A stretch of 64,000 bases of DNA from the NCBI GenBank assembly GCA_030280995.1, contig JASXTE010000002.1, forward strand, positions 26,013,683 through 26,077,682. The letters run 5' to 3'. The translations under genes were made by a program, and so were the position numbers. A model generated the notes under the pieces. The model was not told the DNA's origin. It did no database searches and was given only the letters and a program-made list of their open reading frames with translations. Positions 55,200 to 64,000 of the stretch are shown here, piece after piece (position 1 is the stretch's first letter; every line of letters begins with the position of its first letter). This DNA comes from Hemileia vastatrix. Taxonomy: Eukaryota > Basidiomycota > Pucciniomycetes > Pucciniales > Zaghouaniaceae.

Positions 55200-55970
55200 T
55201 GATGATTTCACTACCGAGAGGAAGGTTTGAATCTCTTCATACTCCCCTCTCAAAATCTCTACCTGTCACAGCATGAGAGAGTTGGCTTCTCACCCACTGA
55301 GCCAAATTCTTTGATTATATTCTTTCCATTAGGTCCTCCAAGCTTCCTCCAATATATTCTACCAATGAGACCCACTAATAATCCAACTACATTCACAAAT
55401 TCAAAGGATCTTTCATAAAAAAACTCAAATAAGTTTCCAAGCCTTTAAGCCACTTTAATACTATAGGAATTTTTTATATTTTTCAGCACTTTCTTAGCAC
55501 CTTTATTTCCAGCCTTTAAGTGCATTTCATTTCTGAAACCTATTATCTAACACCTCTACACTCTCCATATTGTAGGGTAACCATATCCACCTTTACAATC
55601 TATGCCAATAATCCTTTCAAATTTCTACCCTTCTTTAACCATAAAAAATTAAATCTATTTTATGACATCTTTGTTTTCCACAGTTAGCTGCACCATATCC
55701 AACAATGAGTGAGTTTTCCAAATGAGTGATTTCAGTTTGAGTACTGATGAACAAGTGATAAATTAAAAATGATTGAGTTGATTGTCCAAATTGATTAAAA
55801 CTTACAGTTGCAAGCCTTGAAGAACCCAACAGTTTATAGTCTTGGTCGACTAATCCATCTGAAAATCCATACCTAATTTGTCCATATAATTAATGAGTTG
55901 CCAGTTTAAGGTCATGGTGGACCAAAGATTGATAACTTGCTATTTTAAGGTAATGGAGGACCAAAAATTT
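55200..55970 (-). repeat. Element F tail block with stem-loop units
   Basis: GATGATTTCACTACCGAGAG.AAGGTTTGAATC.CTTC matches the start of the 979-bp unit of element 1. Stem-loop units follow at about 55828, 55898 and 55940 (GCCAGTTTAAGGTCATGGTGG in the second). Only one copy of the block is present. Confidence 0.7.
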
Positions 55971-56088
55971 GATTGATTCCAACTGCCTACTGACATCCAT
56001 GAACCCAAATTTTGCCACTAAACTTCTCTACCAATTTTCATTCCTCCTATCCAGGATTCTTCACCATCTTATATACCAAAATTTCAAA

Positions 56089-57250
56089 ATGACTCCTTCC
56101 AAATTTGCTACTCCCAAAGCCCAAGTCTGTGACCACTGCTCCTTCATTCACCAAGAGTGCACCTTCACCTTTATAATGAAAAGACACAACTAAAACAAGG
56201 CATTTTCAAACTGTTATTAGAAGAAAAAAAATGCTCTAGTCTCAAATATGGCTAATATATCTTTTCAGCTACCAGCTTTGCTTCCCACTGTAATCAATCT
56301 AATTCATCTCCTAAATCATCCACCTCTAAAAAACCAACACCTTTCACTCAATCAGCCATTTTAAACATTCCTTCTGACTTTGAACTCCTGGTTCCTCCTC
56401 CATCATCTGCTCCCTTTGCCGTTACTTCTCTTCAATCTAGTTTCTCTTCTTCCATTCCAAGAGCTCCTACTGCTCTTGGAGCTACTCTTATTACAACTCC
56501 ATCTAATCATGTTCTGGAAATTTCTCCTTCTCAAACTACTTTCACTAATCCTCCTATAACCTAGCCTATTTATCTTCAGCCTAAATTTAAAAGCCCCCAT
56601 TGTTCTTCTCCTTTCACATCTTTAAAGAGACTCAGATATTCCAGTTCTCCTCCTTTATGTTGTAAGAAATGAAATAGTCCAAGAATCAAATGTACACCCA
56701 TCTGCACACAATCTTCAAGCTCCCCTAAATTTTTCAAACCTCCTTCCTATCACAACATTTAAAACCCATATACACCTCTTCTAGAAGAAAAATTTCTACC
56801 TAGCCTGCCTTTAAATTTTGATCTTGACACTTTTTATTCAAGTATTTAAGATTCAACTTTTTCCTTTAATTTTTAAATCTTTGTTGTTTTATTGATGAAC
56901 TAATACAGATTCTTCTAGATCTCATTATTACCCTTCTGCTTATTATATCCCTGATCCAGAACACTATTCTGCCACTGTAAAATGTAATGAGGTTTCCCAA
57001 TAATTATATTCAATTTTAAATGTTAATCTGGCCCATTGTCAAGAGTATGCCCTTAAAGATAGAGCAGAAGTATACATTAGAGAGAAAGTATTAAAATGTC
57101 ACTTAAAGATGGCAACTTGGTTGGAGCACAAAAAACATTGAAAATTTGAAGCAATTTAAAATTTTGCTAGAAACACTCCAGAAACCTTTACTGTGGCGTC
57201 TTTGTCATGATAAAGACTTCCTTAGGACTTCTGGATCTTTGATAGAAATT
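56089..57250 (+). pseudogene. Plus-strand zinc-cluster-like ORF remnant in element F tail
   Basis: Begins M-T-P-S-K-F-A-T-P-K-A-Q-V-C-D-H-C-S-F-I-H-Q-E-C; the C-x2-C-x6-C pattern resembles the antisense ORF of element C. After a stop and probable intron a Ser/Pro-rich segment (A-P-F-A-V-T-S-L-Q-S-S-F-S-S-S) follows, then H-Y-Y-P-S-A-Y-Y-I-P-D-P-E-H-Y and a basic helical stretch (A-L-K-D-R-A-E-V-Y-I-R-E-K-V) near 57050. Frames shift several times. It lies within the tail between stem-loop blocks and runs antisense to the integrase. Family unknown. Confidence 0.4.
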
Positions 57251-57410
57251 TTTAAAGAATCTAAAAAAACACTATATATATATATAATGATAAAAAAAAC
57301 TACTATATATATATATATATATTTAGATAAAAATTTTTTTTTACAACTAAAATTATAGTTTTTTAAAGATTTCCATAATTTTATAAAAATAAAAAAATAT
57401 TTTTAAAAGA

Positions 57411-57610
57411 TGGCCCCCAGAAATTTTCTGAGCCAAACGCCTCACACCATACCCACATCTAAATGAACCTTGATGTGGGATACACAGGAAAGAAATTGAA
57501 AATAAAACATAAATAATTTTGAAAAGAATAAATAACAAAATAGGGAAATGATCACTGGGTGGGCTCCCTTCAGTTTGTAAAAATTATTGGAGACCACCAG
57601 TGAGAATTAT
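57411..57610 (-). other. Element F copies of the CCACATC palindrome and the long hairpin
   Basis: Palindrome at 57453-57478 (CCCACATCTAAATGAACCTTGATGTGGG, weaker) and hairpin at 57550-57605 (GATCACTGGGTGGGCTCCC / GAGACCACCAGTGAG), in the same order and spacing as in element 1 (9930 and 10025). A stem-loop unit follows at about 57772 and a GTTCCCCTGTGAACAC block at about 57930, also as in element 1. Confidence 0.75.
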
Positions 57611-58035
57611 CCCTAAAAAAATGAATTTAATAAAATTAAAAATGGAAACAACATAAAATCCAAAGCCTAGCAAGTCAAACATAAAATATCAGAAATAAGA
57701 AATAATATATATATAAAATAAAATCTTGAATCTGGCTTTCAAATGAGTGTTTTTACCTTTATGTTTTAGTAATCCTGTTTATAGTCTCAGAGGACAACCT
57801 ATATGAAAAAAAATAAAGCTAGGATTCCACTAGAAACAGGGAAAATTTGGTAGAAAAATTTTGGGTTAGTTGTGTATAGAGCATACAGCCCATCAATCAC
57901 CCCCAAACTTTCCAATATTCAATTTAGAAGGTTCCCCTGTGAACACTTCTACCAAAATAATCACACTCCAACAAAATTCTTCACCATAAAATTTTGACAT
58001 TCAAATTTTTTAATGATTGACTTTTCATAATGATA

Positions 58036-58296
58036 CACTACGCAATATAGGGGGTAGACTTTCTAGCAAGTCCTCAATCTGAACTGAGATGGAACTCAGA
58101 TGGAACTCAGACTGAACTCATACTGAACCCAAACTGAACTATACTTGAATACCCACCTAAAACTGTTCTGCTGAGTGGTGTTCATTCATGATTGTATGGT
58201 TCCTTTATCAATAGCTCAATTTGTGTTCAATCTGTGGTGAGTTTGGTTCCAAGTTTGTGGACTAGCTAGCAAGTCCGCCCCCCATGTTGTGTGATG
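58036..58296 (+). mobile_element. CACTA-type MITE, intact copy (261 bp)
   Basis: Starts CACTACGCAATAT and ends ATGTTGTGTGATG, with imperfect terminal inverted repeats of about 37 bases including GGGGG..GACTT.CTAGC. A 3-bp duplication ATA flanks it. CACTA ends and 3-bp target duplications are typical of the CACTA (CMC) superfamily. The interior has repeats of GAACTCAGA/GAACTGA type and no ORF, so it is non-autonomous. Confidence 0.82.
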
Positions 58297-58329
58297 ATAT
58301 TTGTTAGTTTATACTCTTTAAAGAGTATA

Positions 58330-59062
58330 TCTTCATAACAACATTTGGGTAGTTTATTCTCATTTTGGAGCTAGGCTTCAGAACTCCTGGTGCCCCTAAG
58401 ATAGAACCACTTGAATTGGTTGGCTACTACCCTATTTTTCAAAACAATGCCATCCAGCTCCTCTAAAACATACGAACCACCAGATACTTGTTCTCTGACT
58501 TTATATGGTCCGTTCAACCTATCTTTAAACATATTTACCCATTGACTTTCCAAAATTTTATTATACAACAAAAGCATATCTCCAGTTTTCAAAGGTTTCC
58601 TAAGTCTATGATCCAACCTCTTATCCCAATATCTTACTGATGTATTTTAGATTTTCATCTTCCTAGAATATGCCTTCTCTAAGTATTCTTCTGTCTTCTC
58701 TAGCTGCATCATTCTTGCACCTAAAAACTCTTCAGTAGTTTTGACTGTATCCCAATCTACTTCAAGATATGTATTAGCCTTTAAATCAACTGGTAAAACT
58801 GCATGTTGACCAAAATCTAATTTGTATTGTGATTATCCAGTTGTCCTTTTGGTTGTGATTCTTTCAGAAAATAAAACTAATGGTAAATAGTGCCTCCATT
58901 TTTAAGCACTTGTCCCACATATTTTAAACAAAGAATCATTAATATATCGATTCCCTGTTTATACAATTACTTCAGCTTCAGGATATTATGGGGTTGCTAC
59001 CCCAAATTTTGATCCAAATCTTTATATAGCTTCCCTAAACTCATCCCCAAAGGCAGGGACCT
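58330..59062 (-). pseudogene. Integrase C-terminal fragment of element F
   Basis: Best part (58371-58616) reads D-H-R-L-R-K-P-L-K..G-P-Y-K-V-R-E-Q-V-S-G-G-S-Y-V-L-E-E-L-D-G-type sequence matching the C-terminus of the element 1 integrase. Further right the match continues in broken frames back to the P-Y-Y-P-E-x-E and G-D/G-P-x-F region near 59050, where a family-B LTR begins. Confidence 0.8.
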
Positions 59063-59877
59063 ACATTTTTGGGAGGTCTTTTACGTCTAGAAGATTTTGG
59101 AGGAGGTCCAACAGTGGTATTGGGGAGATTTTGAGATTTTCAAAGTGTGTGTACATATAGTTATCTTCTATTTAGATTACTCAAATTAAAGGGGTAAAAT
59201 AATTTATAATTATTATGATAATTAATGGAGTAGTACTACATTGTTGTAAATACTAGAACAATTAATAGATAGTAATAAATATTTTAGTATAGTAAGTTGG
59301 TTTAATAAAAATAAGTAAGTAATGGATGATTAAAAAACAACCAGAAAGAGAGGCCTTATATAGGCAAAGGAGAAACAAATGACAGAGTAAAAAATTCTAA
59401 ATACCAGTGTGTGTGAGAAGGATATAATTTTCCAGAAGAAGAACATTTCAAATTATAATATTGTTCTATGAAATTTGTTTTTAGAATATTCTTTTTACTG
59501 TATATGTCAAAATAAAATTAATTATTTAAATTTCCGGTACTTGTTATTTTTAAATAAGTAATTTGATTTTTTTGGACGTATTTATTTTTAATTGAAATTG
59601 TATTTCAAATATTAAAACCCTTTCTTATTTTAATTTTTTAATTTTTATTTCTTTTCAAATATCATTTGAACACAGTTAAAAATAAAAATAAAATATATAT
59701 ACAGGACAATTAATATTAATTTTAAATTTTTACTAAATTTACTTCCTATGTAACTAGTTAATTTATTACACGTAAACTTAAAGTAAGTAAAATAAAAATA
59801 ATAATAATAATAAAGGTGTGGCTTCATCCCAAAAAATTATTAATTATTTTATTGGGAAGTCTAACAGCCTGGATGAA
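59063..59877 (-). repeat. Family-B LTR (3' LTR of a minus-strand element)
   Basis: Left edge near TCTTTTACGTCTAGAAGATTTTGG resembles the right edge of the element E LTR; the right edge TCTAACAGCCTGGATGAAA corresponds to TGTCAGCC on the sense strand. Sense TATA-like CCTATATAAGGCC near 59344-59356. Diverged. Confidence 0.6.
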
Positions 59878-60271
59878 ACTACCTCACTTTAAAAAAAAAT
59901 TAATAATAAATGCTATGATTCTTTCTTTTTATATTTCTTTAGCAGAGTAGGAAGATTTGATATCTCCTTCCCAGTTATCCAAAAATCATCTTCTGAAGAT
60001 TTATTCATGAATCTTAATAAGTATTAAGTACCTTTTTCAGCAGTAACTATTCTGTCATTTAGAATCTTATCAATTTCTGCTGTCTCAGTGATTTCATTAC
60101 GGGTCTTTATTGGTCCTCCCCTCCTTTTTGGGAATAAATCACTATAGGATGTGTAAGGTTTCAAAAGAGATATTGGAACAACAGGATGTTTTCTGTCATA
60201 TGGAGAATACAAAATAAATTCAACTGAATTATAACCAAAAATTCTTCTGACAACAAATGGACCTACAAATG
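59878..60271 (-). pseudogene. Integrase C-terminus and chromodomain of family B, cut by element E
   Basis: 60024-60212 reads Y-S-P-Y-D-R-K-H-P-V-V-P-I-S-L-L-K-P-Y and D-L-F-P-K-R-R-G-G, as in element 3; a chromodomain-like end lies near 59940-60020. The coding match stops at 60271 in a G-P-T-N segment where element E starts, so E inserted in this gene; the rest should lie beyond element E. Confidence 0.78.
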
Positions 60272-61084
60272 TGTCAGCCAGGCTACTGGACTTACCCAGT
60301 GAAATAAAGAATTATTTACTGGATGAAGCCGCACCTTATCATCTTTAATTATTATTTAATTATCATTTAGTTACATTAACATTAGTTATAAATTAACTAG
60401 TTACAGAATGTTAAAATTAAATTAATTTATTAAATAAATAAGTAAAATTATAATTATAATTTTGTCCCTTATATTTTCTCTAACACCGTGCTCAATTGAC
60501 AGGTTGGGAAAAATAAAACTTTATATTTAAATACAAAGATAAAATAAGATTTAAATATTCAAATAATATTAAATATATAAAAATAAATCAAATTTCTTAT
60601 TTGGAATTGACATTTACAGTAAATATTAAAAATATTGATGTATTTCTGACATACTCTGTAAATACATCTTTTTTGACGCCTTCTTTTTGGAATAACTTTA
60701 TTATTTGAAATACTCTTTCTGGAATGTTCTTTTTCTCTCTTTTTCCCTACTGTTTTTAGAATTTGATTTCCGTGCTTTGTCTCTCCTTTGCCTATAAAAG
60801 GCCTCTCTTTTTGTTGTCTTTTAATCATTCTATCTTACCAAACCATTTTATTACAACAATAACCAAATAAACACTTATTCTTCTATTCTATATCATTAGT
60901 ACTTACAATAGCGTAATTCTAATTTATAAATTATATTAATATTTTAATCCTACCTCTGTTATTGAGTAAAACATTCATCTTTGAATTAAGAAATACGTAC
61001 AAATTTGTTGAAGATCCATTTAAGCCTTTTAAATCCTTGTAGAACTACGTACCAAATCTTCTAGACTAAAAGTGTACCTTGACA
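60272..61084 (+). repeat. Element E 5' LTR
   Basis: Starts TGTCAGCCAGGCTACTGG and ends GTACCTTGACA, 813 bases; shorter than the element 3 LTR. The next bases ATTGGGAACCTTTCC align with the element 3 leader start. The 3' LTR is not in the window, so the right edge rests on that comparison. Confidence 0.75.
60791..60800 (+). promoter_or_regulatory. TATA box in element E LTR
   Basis: CCTATAAAAG within CTTTGCCTATAAAAGGCC, same as in element 3 and the remnants at 32167. Transcription likely starts within about 100 bases downstream. Confidence 0.65.
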
Positions 61085-62146
61085 ATTGGGAACCTTTCCA
61101 AAATATTGACGGCGCAACGTTACTTGAGGCGTAATCGAGAGGACCATCGGCGTAGAAGCACCTGTAAAGGACGAGTGGAGGCAAGAAAACGACGAACGTC
61201 ATACGTCACGTGATAAAAGTTTTTGCTGCGAACGGGAATCAAACCGCGCTCCAAAACTTAAGTTCATATACTGACTAAAGATCGTATATATCGTGGTAAT
61301 TATTGTGATTACTATTTGTGGGTTACTCTTCACTCTTCATTTGCTACGTATTTCCTTTTACTCAGCACTCTGTAAGTGGCATTAAATTGCTCATTTTGCA
61401 GGGGGAGGTGTCTGGTAATTGGAATTTAATTTTATTATTATATTTTTTTTTATTTTTCCTGGTTGACCATAATAGAGCAATACCTGTTCTTAGTCCCAGA
61501 GGTAATAAAATAATTATATATTAATATTAATTATTATCATTTTTCAGTTGACAATTGTCCTGATTAATTTGAATTTTAATTGTTCCAGTTGACAAACTGT
61601 CCTGACAATAATATATTTTATTAAATAAAATAATTATTATAATTTTTCAGTTGACATTTGTCCTGATTAATTAATTGTTCCAGTTGACAAATTGTCCTGA
61701 CAATTATATTTTTTTTAATAAATAATTAACATTTCATTACTTCAGTTGACTTTGAGTCCTGGTAATCCAATAAATCTTTTTAAGTAATAAAATTCATATT
61801 TAAATTACTTCAGTTGACATTAAGTCCTGGTAGTTAATTAATCAGTTAAAATAATTTTTATTAATAAAGATTCATATTTGATTATTTCAGTTGACAATAA
61901 ATCCTGGTAATAAATTAGTTGATTTAAATCCTGAAAATAAAAATTAATAGAAATTCTAATTTATTTCTACAGTTGATTGCATTATCCTGGTTTTAAATTT
62001 TTTTTTATTAATTTTATTTAAGTTGATTTTTATCCTAAAAAGATTTTTATTTATTTATTTTTATTTTATTTCTGTTAAATAAAAATTAAAAATAAAAGAC
62101 TAATTAATTTTTTGTCTCTTTTCCTTCATTTCAGTAGAATCTTAAA
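61085..62146 (+). other. 5' leader of element E
   Basis: Over 1 kb without a supported ORF. It begins with the probable primer site, continues with a GC-richer stretch to about 61260, and then holds the repeated hairpins. Several upstream ATGs exist, so scanning from the cap to gag would be hard. Confidence 0.6.
61545..62040 (+). repeat. Leader array of CAGTTGAC..GTCCTG bulged hairpins
   Basis: Eight to nine units at about 61546, 61587, 61649, 61681, 61743, 61811, 61889, 61970 and 62019. In the best units CAG pairs with CTG and GAC with GTC, around a TT bulge and an A/T loop of 4-6 bases. Units are 35-80 bases apart in A/T sequence. Each is preceded by TTTCAG-like and many are followed by GTAAT-like sequence, so each also looks like a 16-base exon between splice sites. 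Confidence 0.7.
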
Positions 62147-64000
62147 ATGACTGATCAAAGTGGTTTTACTGCACGTGAAGAAGAACTAGACTTAATTGAT
62201 TATGATGAGCCTACTTCTGTAAGTTCTCCTTTAACAAGAAGAATTTCTCAAACTAATAAATCCTTGCCCCAAACAGGATGTGGAAATGGAAGAAGTAGAA
62301 ATCCTAGTGGACAATACTCAGGATCAGAAACCCAGGACAAACCCACCAGAAGAGCTTCCAAGAGGCTTCAAGATAAAAAAGATGCCGTTGTCCCAGCAGA
62401 TATAGAATCTGTCAACCCACATAAAGGAGTTAAAGACAGACAGCTTAAAACTAAAGGTAAGGGTAGATGCCTTGGAAGAATGGGAGAAAAGAAAAAATAC
62501 TTCTCTCCAAGAGAAAAGGAAACCTCTTCCTCCCAGGGATCAACAACAATTGGCTCCCCAATCCCAAGAGATGGTAGAAGTGTCAAAGTGGCAGTGGGAC
62601 TGGCTCAACACACAGTGGGACTACTTAGCTCAAAATCAGCATCAATTACCTCAGGTAGGTCCATCAAGTCCCACCCAGGCAAACCCCACTCCTCCCCACC
62701 CTTATCAAGGAGGCAAAAGAAGAAGGAAGCCCAATATGGTGATACCCAGCAAACCCTGGTACGTCCCTCTATTGATTCTCAAGTGCCTTTTCTTGTGGCT
62801 GACTCTGTTCCTTCAGGTAAATCTGGAGGGCAAGATGAAACCTTGAGACCTATAGAGGCTGGGAATAGTAGACAGTTATCTCATGTATCCAATCCATTAC
62901 TTTTAATTGCTACCTCAATGATTAATCCTGATATGGCTGTGATTGATGAAACTCTTGACCCTGAGTTCTATGAGAGTCTGGAAAGTTACTCAGTTTCCTT
63001 ATTGAGAAACACTCCGGATGTAGCAAGAATTAATGATGAGCACTTGAGAGATATTATTGCCAAGCAAAATCATATAATGAACAATATGCAATTGACTCAG
63101 AGATATAATAGTTTGTTAACTGATCAGGGTTATCAAGCATTAAAAAGTGAAGCACAGAGAGTCTCTGATGAATTGTCTCATTACAAAGCAACCCATGAAA
63201 AGAAAATTGCTTTATGGCAAAATATAAAAAATGATTTGTCTAAACTAAAAGATACTGTATCTGCCTGTTGCCAGGAGGTAGAGATAGATAAGATAAATCT
63301 GAAAAGATTGAGTGACCATTTGTCATCTTTTCAACATAAAAATCAATTATCTTTTGCAACTGTCAATGAAAGTTTATCTAGTCTTCCAAGAATGAAAAAA
63401 AGACTAACAACCATTGAAGAAACATTGAACTCATTGTTAAATGACCAAAAATATTCTGACAATTCTGTGAAGGAACATATAGTGCAGGATTCTCAACCAA
63501 TACCTGTGGCTAGTTCATCTAAAATAAAAATTGATCCAGAAATACCTGTTGATAACACTGAGTTTCCATCAAAAACTGATGATGCACCAGGATCTGCAAC
63601 AGAAGGATTAAACAATGAGATTTCAGCACAATTAGAGAAATTACAGCTGCTTCTTACTCAGAAACAAGCTAGTACTAAGGAGACTCCTTCAAATCAAAAG
63701 AATTGGCCAAAACTTGACCAGTACCCAACATTTGATGGTGATTCTTCCTCTGATTGGCAACAATTTATTTGCAGAATTGATAATTTAAAAAATTCTTACA
63801 AACTCCCAGATGAGGAAATTGTGTCCAAATTAATTTCTTTGTTCACTAATGTTGCCCTGATGTGGTATGAATCTGTTCTCCTGGATGGGAATGACTATTC
63901 ATGGGAGGATTGGAAGAAATTAATTAAAGCACAATTTGGTGGCTCCAAGTTCAGAATGGCTCAACAAAGGCAGTATGAGGAAACTAGATATAGCTCTTCT
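62147..64000 (+). CDS. Gag of element E, open to the window edge
   Basis: 618 codons without a stop from the ATG at 62147 (M-T-D-Q-S-G-F-T). The acidic start (D-L-I-D-Y-D-E-P) parallels element 3. A basic R-R-A-S-K-R-L-Q-D-K-K segment follows, then a long coiled-coil-like stretch (about residues 280-470) and N-W-P-K-L-D-Q-Y-P-T-F-D-G-D-S-S-S-D-W (about 519-537). The capsid core follows with M-W-Y-E-S-V-L-L-D and F-G-G-S-K-F. Where element 3 has TAA this copy reads S-Y-K-L-P-D-E-E. Protease and pol should follow past 64000. Confidence 0.88.
   Translation, partial: MTDQSGFTAREEELDLIDYDEPTSVSSPLTRRISQTNKSLPQTGCGNGRSRNPSGQYSGSETQDKPTRRASKRLQDKKDAVVPADIESVNPHKGVKDRQLKTKGKGRCLGRMGEKKKYFSPREKETSSSQGSTTIGSPIPRDGRSVKVAVGLAQHTVGLLSSKSASITSGRSIKSHPGKPHSSPPLSRRQKKKEAQYGDTQQTLVRPSIDSQVPFLVADSVPSGKSGGQDETLRPIEAGNSRQLSHVSNPLLLIATSMINPDMAVIDETLDPEFYESLESYSVSLLRNTPDVARINDEHLRDIIAKQNHIMNNMQLTQRYNSLLTDQGYQALKSEAQRVSDELSHYKATHEKKIALWQNIKNDLSKLKDTVSACCQEVEIDKINLKRLSDHLSSFQHKNQLSFATVNESLSSLPRMKKRLTTIEETLNSLLNDQKYSDNSVKEHIVQDSQPIPVASSSKIKIDPEIPVDNTEFPSKTDDAPGSATEGLNNEISAQLEKLQLLLTQKQASTKETPSNQKNWPKLDQYPTFDGDSSSDWQQFICRIDNLKNSYKLPDEEIVSKLISLFTNVALMWYESVLLDGNDYSWEDWKKLIKAQFGGSKFRMAQQRQYEETRYSSS
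62276..62846 (+). CDS. Alternative-frame ORF inside gag of element E (one TAG)
   Basis: Counterpart of 42683-43273: D-V-E-M-E, E-L-P-R-G-F-K-I-K-K-M-P-L, N-L-S-T-H-I-K-E-L-K-T, K-W-Q-W-D-W-L, and P-P-H-P-Y-Q-G-G-K-R-R-R. A TAG at 62403-62405 interrupts Q-Q-I-N-L; the copy may be damaged or rely on the ATG at 62472. Unspliced it ends at 62846; if the 58-nt candidate intron is removed it would end P-W-stop as in element 3. Confidence 0.5.
62759..62816 (+). other. Candidate 58-nt intron in element E gag
   Basis: GTACGT donor, CTGAC 19 bases before the end, pyrimidine-rich run, TTCAG acceptor. Same length and same position relative to both reading frames as in element 3. Confidence 0.45.

Larger units (their letters stand above)
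53270..59062 (-). mobile_element. Element F: decayed relative of element 1, 5'-truncated
   Basis: Left (3') LTR at 53270-54264, a tail with the family's hairpins and stem-loops, plus-strand ORF remnants inside the tail, a MITE insertion, and an integrase C-terminal fragment. It is cut at about 59062 by a family-B LTR, so gag, RT and the 5' LTR are absent. Confidence 0.75.
60272..64000 (+). mobile_element. Element E: family-3 relative, runs off the window
   Basis: 5' LTR (60272-61084), a 1.06-kb leader with repeated hairpins, and an unbroken gag reading frame to 64000. Gag is collinear with element 3 and has Lys where element 3 has its TAA. It may be an intact, active-type copy; the rest is outside the window. 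Confidence 0.85.

Noticed and set aside
1..64000. tRNA and rRNA genes
   Set aside because: No segment with convincing tRNA arms or rRNA sequence was noticed on either strand by reading; a tRNAscan-SE/Infernal run would be decisive.

Overview
The window looks like a transposon-dense stretch of a fungal nuclear genome, most likely a basidiomycete. Supporting signs are short GTAAGT-type introns in the two host genes, a FIST-domain host gene, chromodomain-bearing Ty3/gypsy elements, and an element whose reverse transcriptase carries an IDD..KGP / ENPGIRRFVWE signature that I recall from basidiomycete Ty3 lineages. The exact taxon cannot be named from the sequence.

Layout: (1) 1-4675 holds the only host genes, a divergent pair: an acylaminoacyl-peptidase (minus strand, C-terminus cut by the window start) and a FIST-domain protein (plus strand). 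(2) 5320-17573 is a PIF/Harbinger-type transposase pseudogene split by 'element 1' (5811-16748, minus), an LTR retrotransposon with intact gag-protease and integrase ORFs but no reverse transcriptase. (3) 18290-20525 is a decayed element of family B. (4) 20526-29692 is 'element 2' (plus), an RT-containing relative of element 1 with several breaks and no 3' LTR here. (5) 29693-32131 is a fragment of family C. (6) 32132-34691 is another decayed family-B element. (7) 34692-52604 is a three-level nest: a 261-bp CACTA-type MITE split by 'element C' (34938-52584, minus), itself split by 'element 3' (36027-45190, minus). (8) 53270-59062 is 'element F', a decayed relative of element 1 that carries an intact copy of the same MITE. 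(9) 59063-60271 is a family-B 3' end, cut by 'element E' (60272 to beyond 64000, plus), whose gag is open to the window edge.

Most interesting signals: the element 1/2/F family carries a long array of small stem-loops (4-bp stem, 6-nt loop, then TAAACTGG). Stem sequences change in a compensating way (AGTC/GACT, GGTC/GACC, CCTC/GAGG), and the motif also occurs inside pol, where it dictates a repeated L-x-x-E-x-K-L peptide. Larger hairpins in the 3' tail recur in all three relatives. Element 1 appears to have lost RT-RNase H by a deletion between copies of this motif. Family 3/E has a conserved alternative-frame ORF inside gag and, in E, a leader array of bulged hairpins. Element C has a 14-nt complementarity between its LTR and the primer site, suggesting Tf1-like self-priming, and an antisense, spliced, zinc-cluster-like gene in its 3' region.

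Elements are numbered for convenience only; family names are mine. LTR ends, nested-insertion joints and stem-loops were read by eye; decayed boundaries are approximate.
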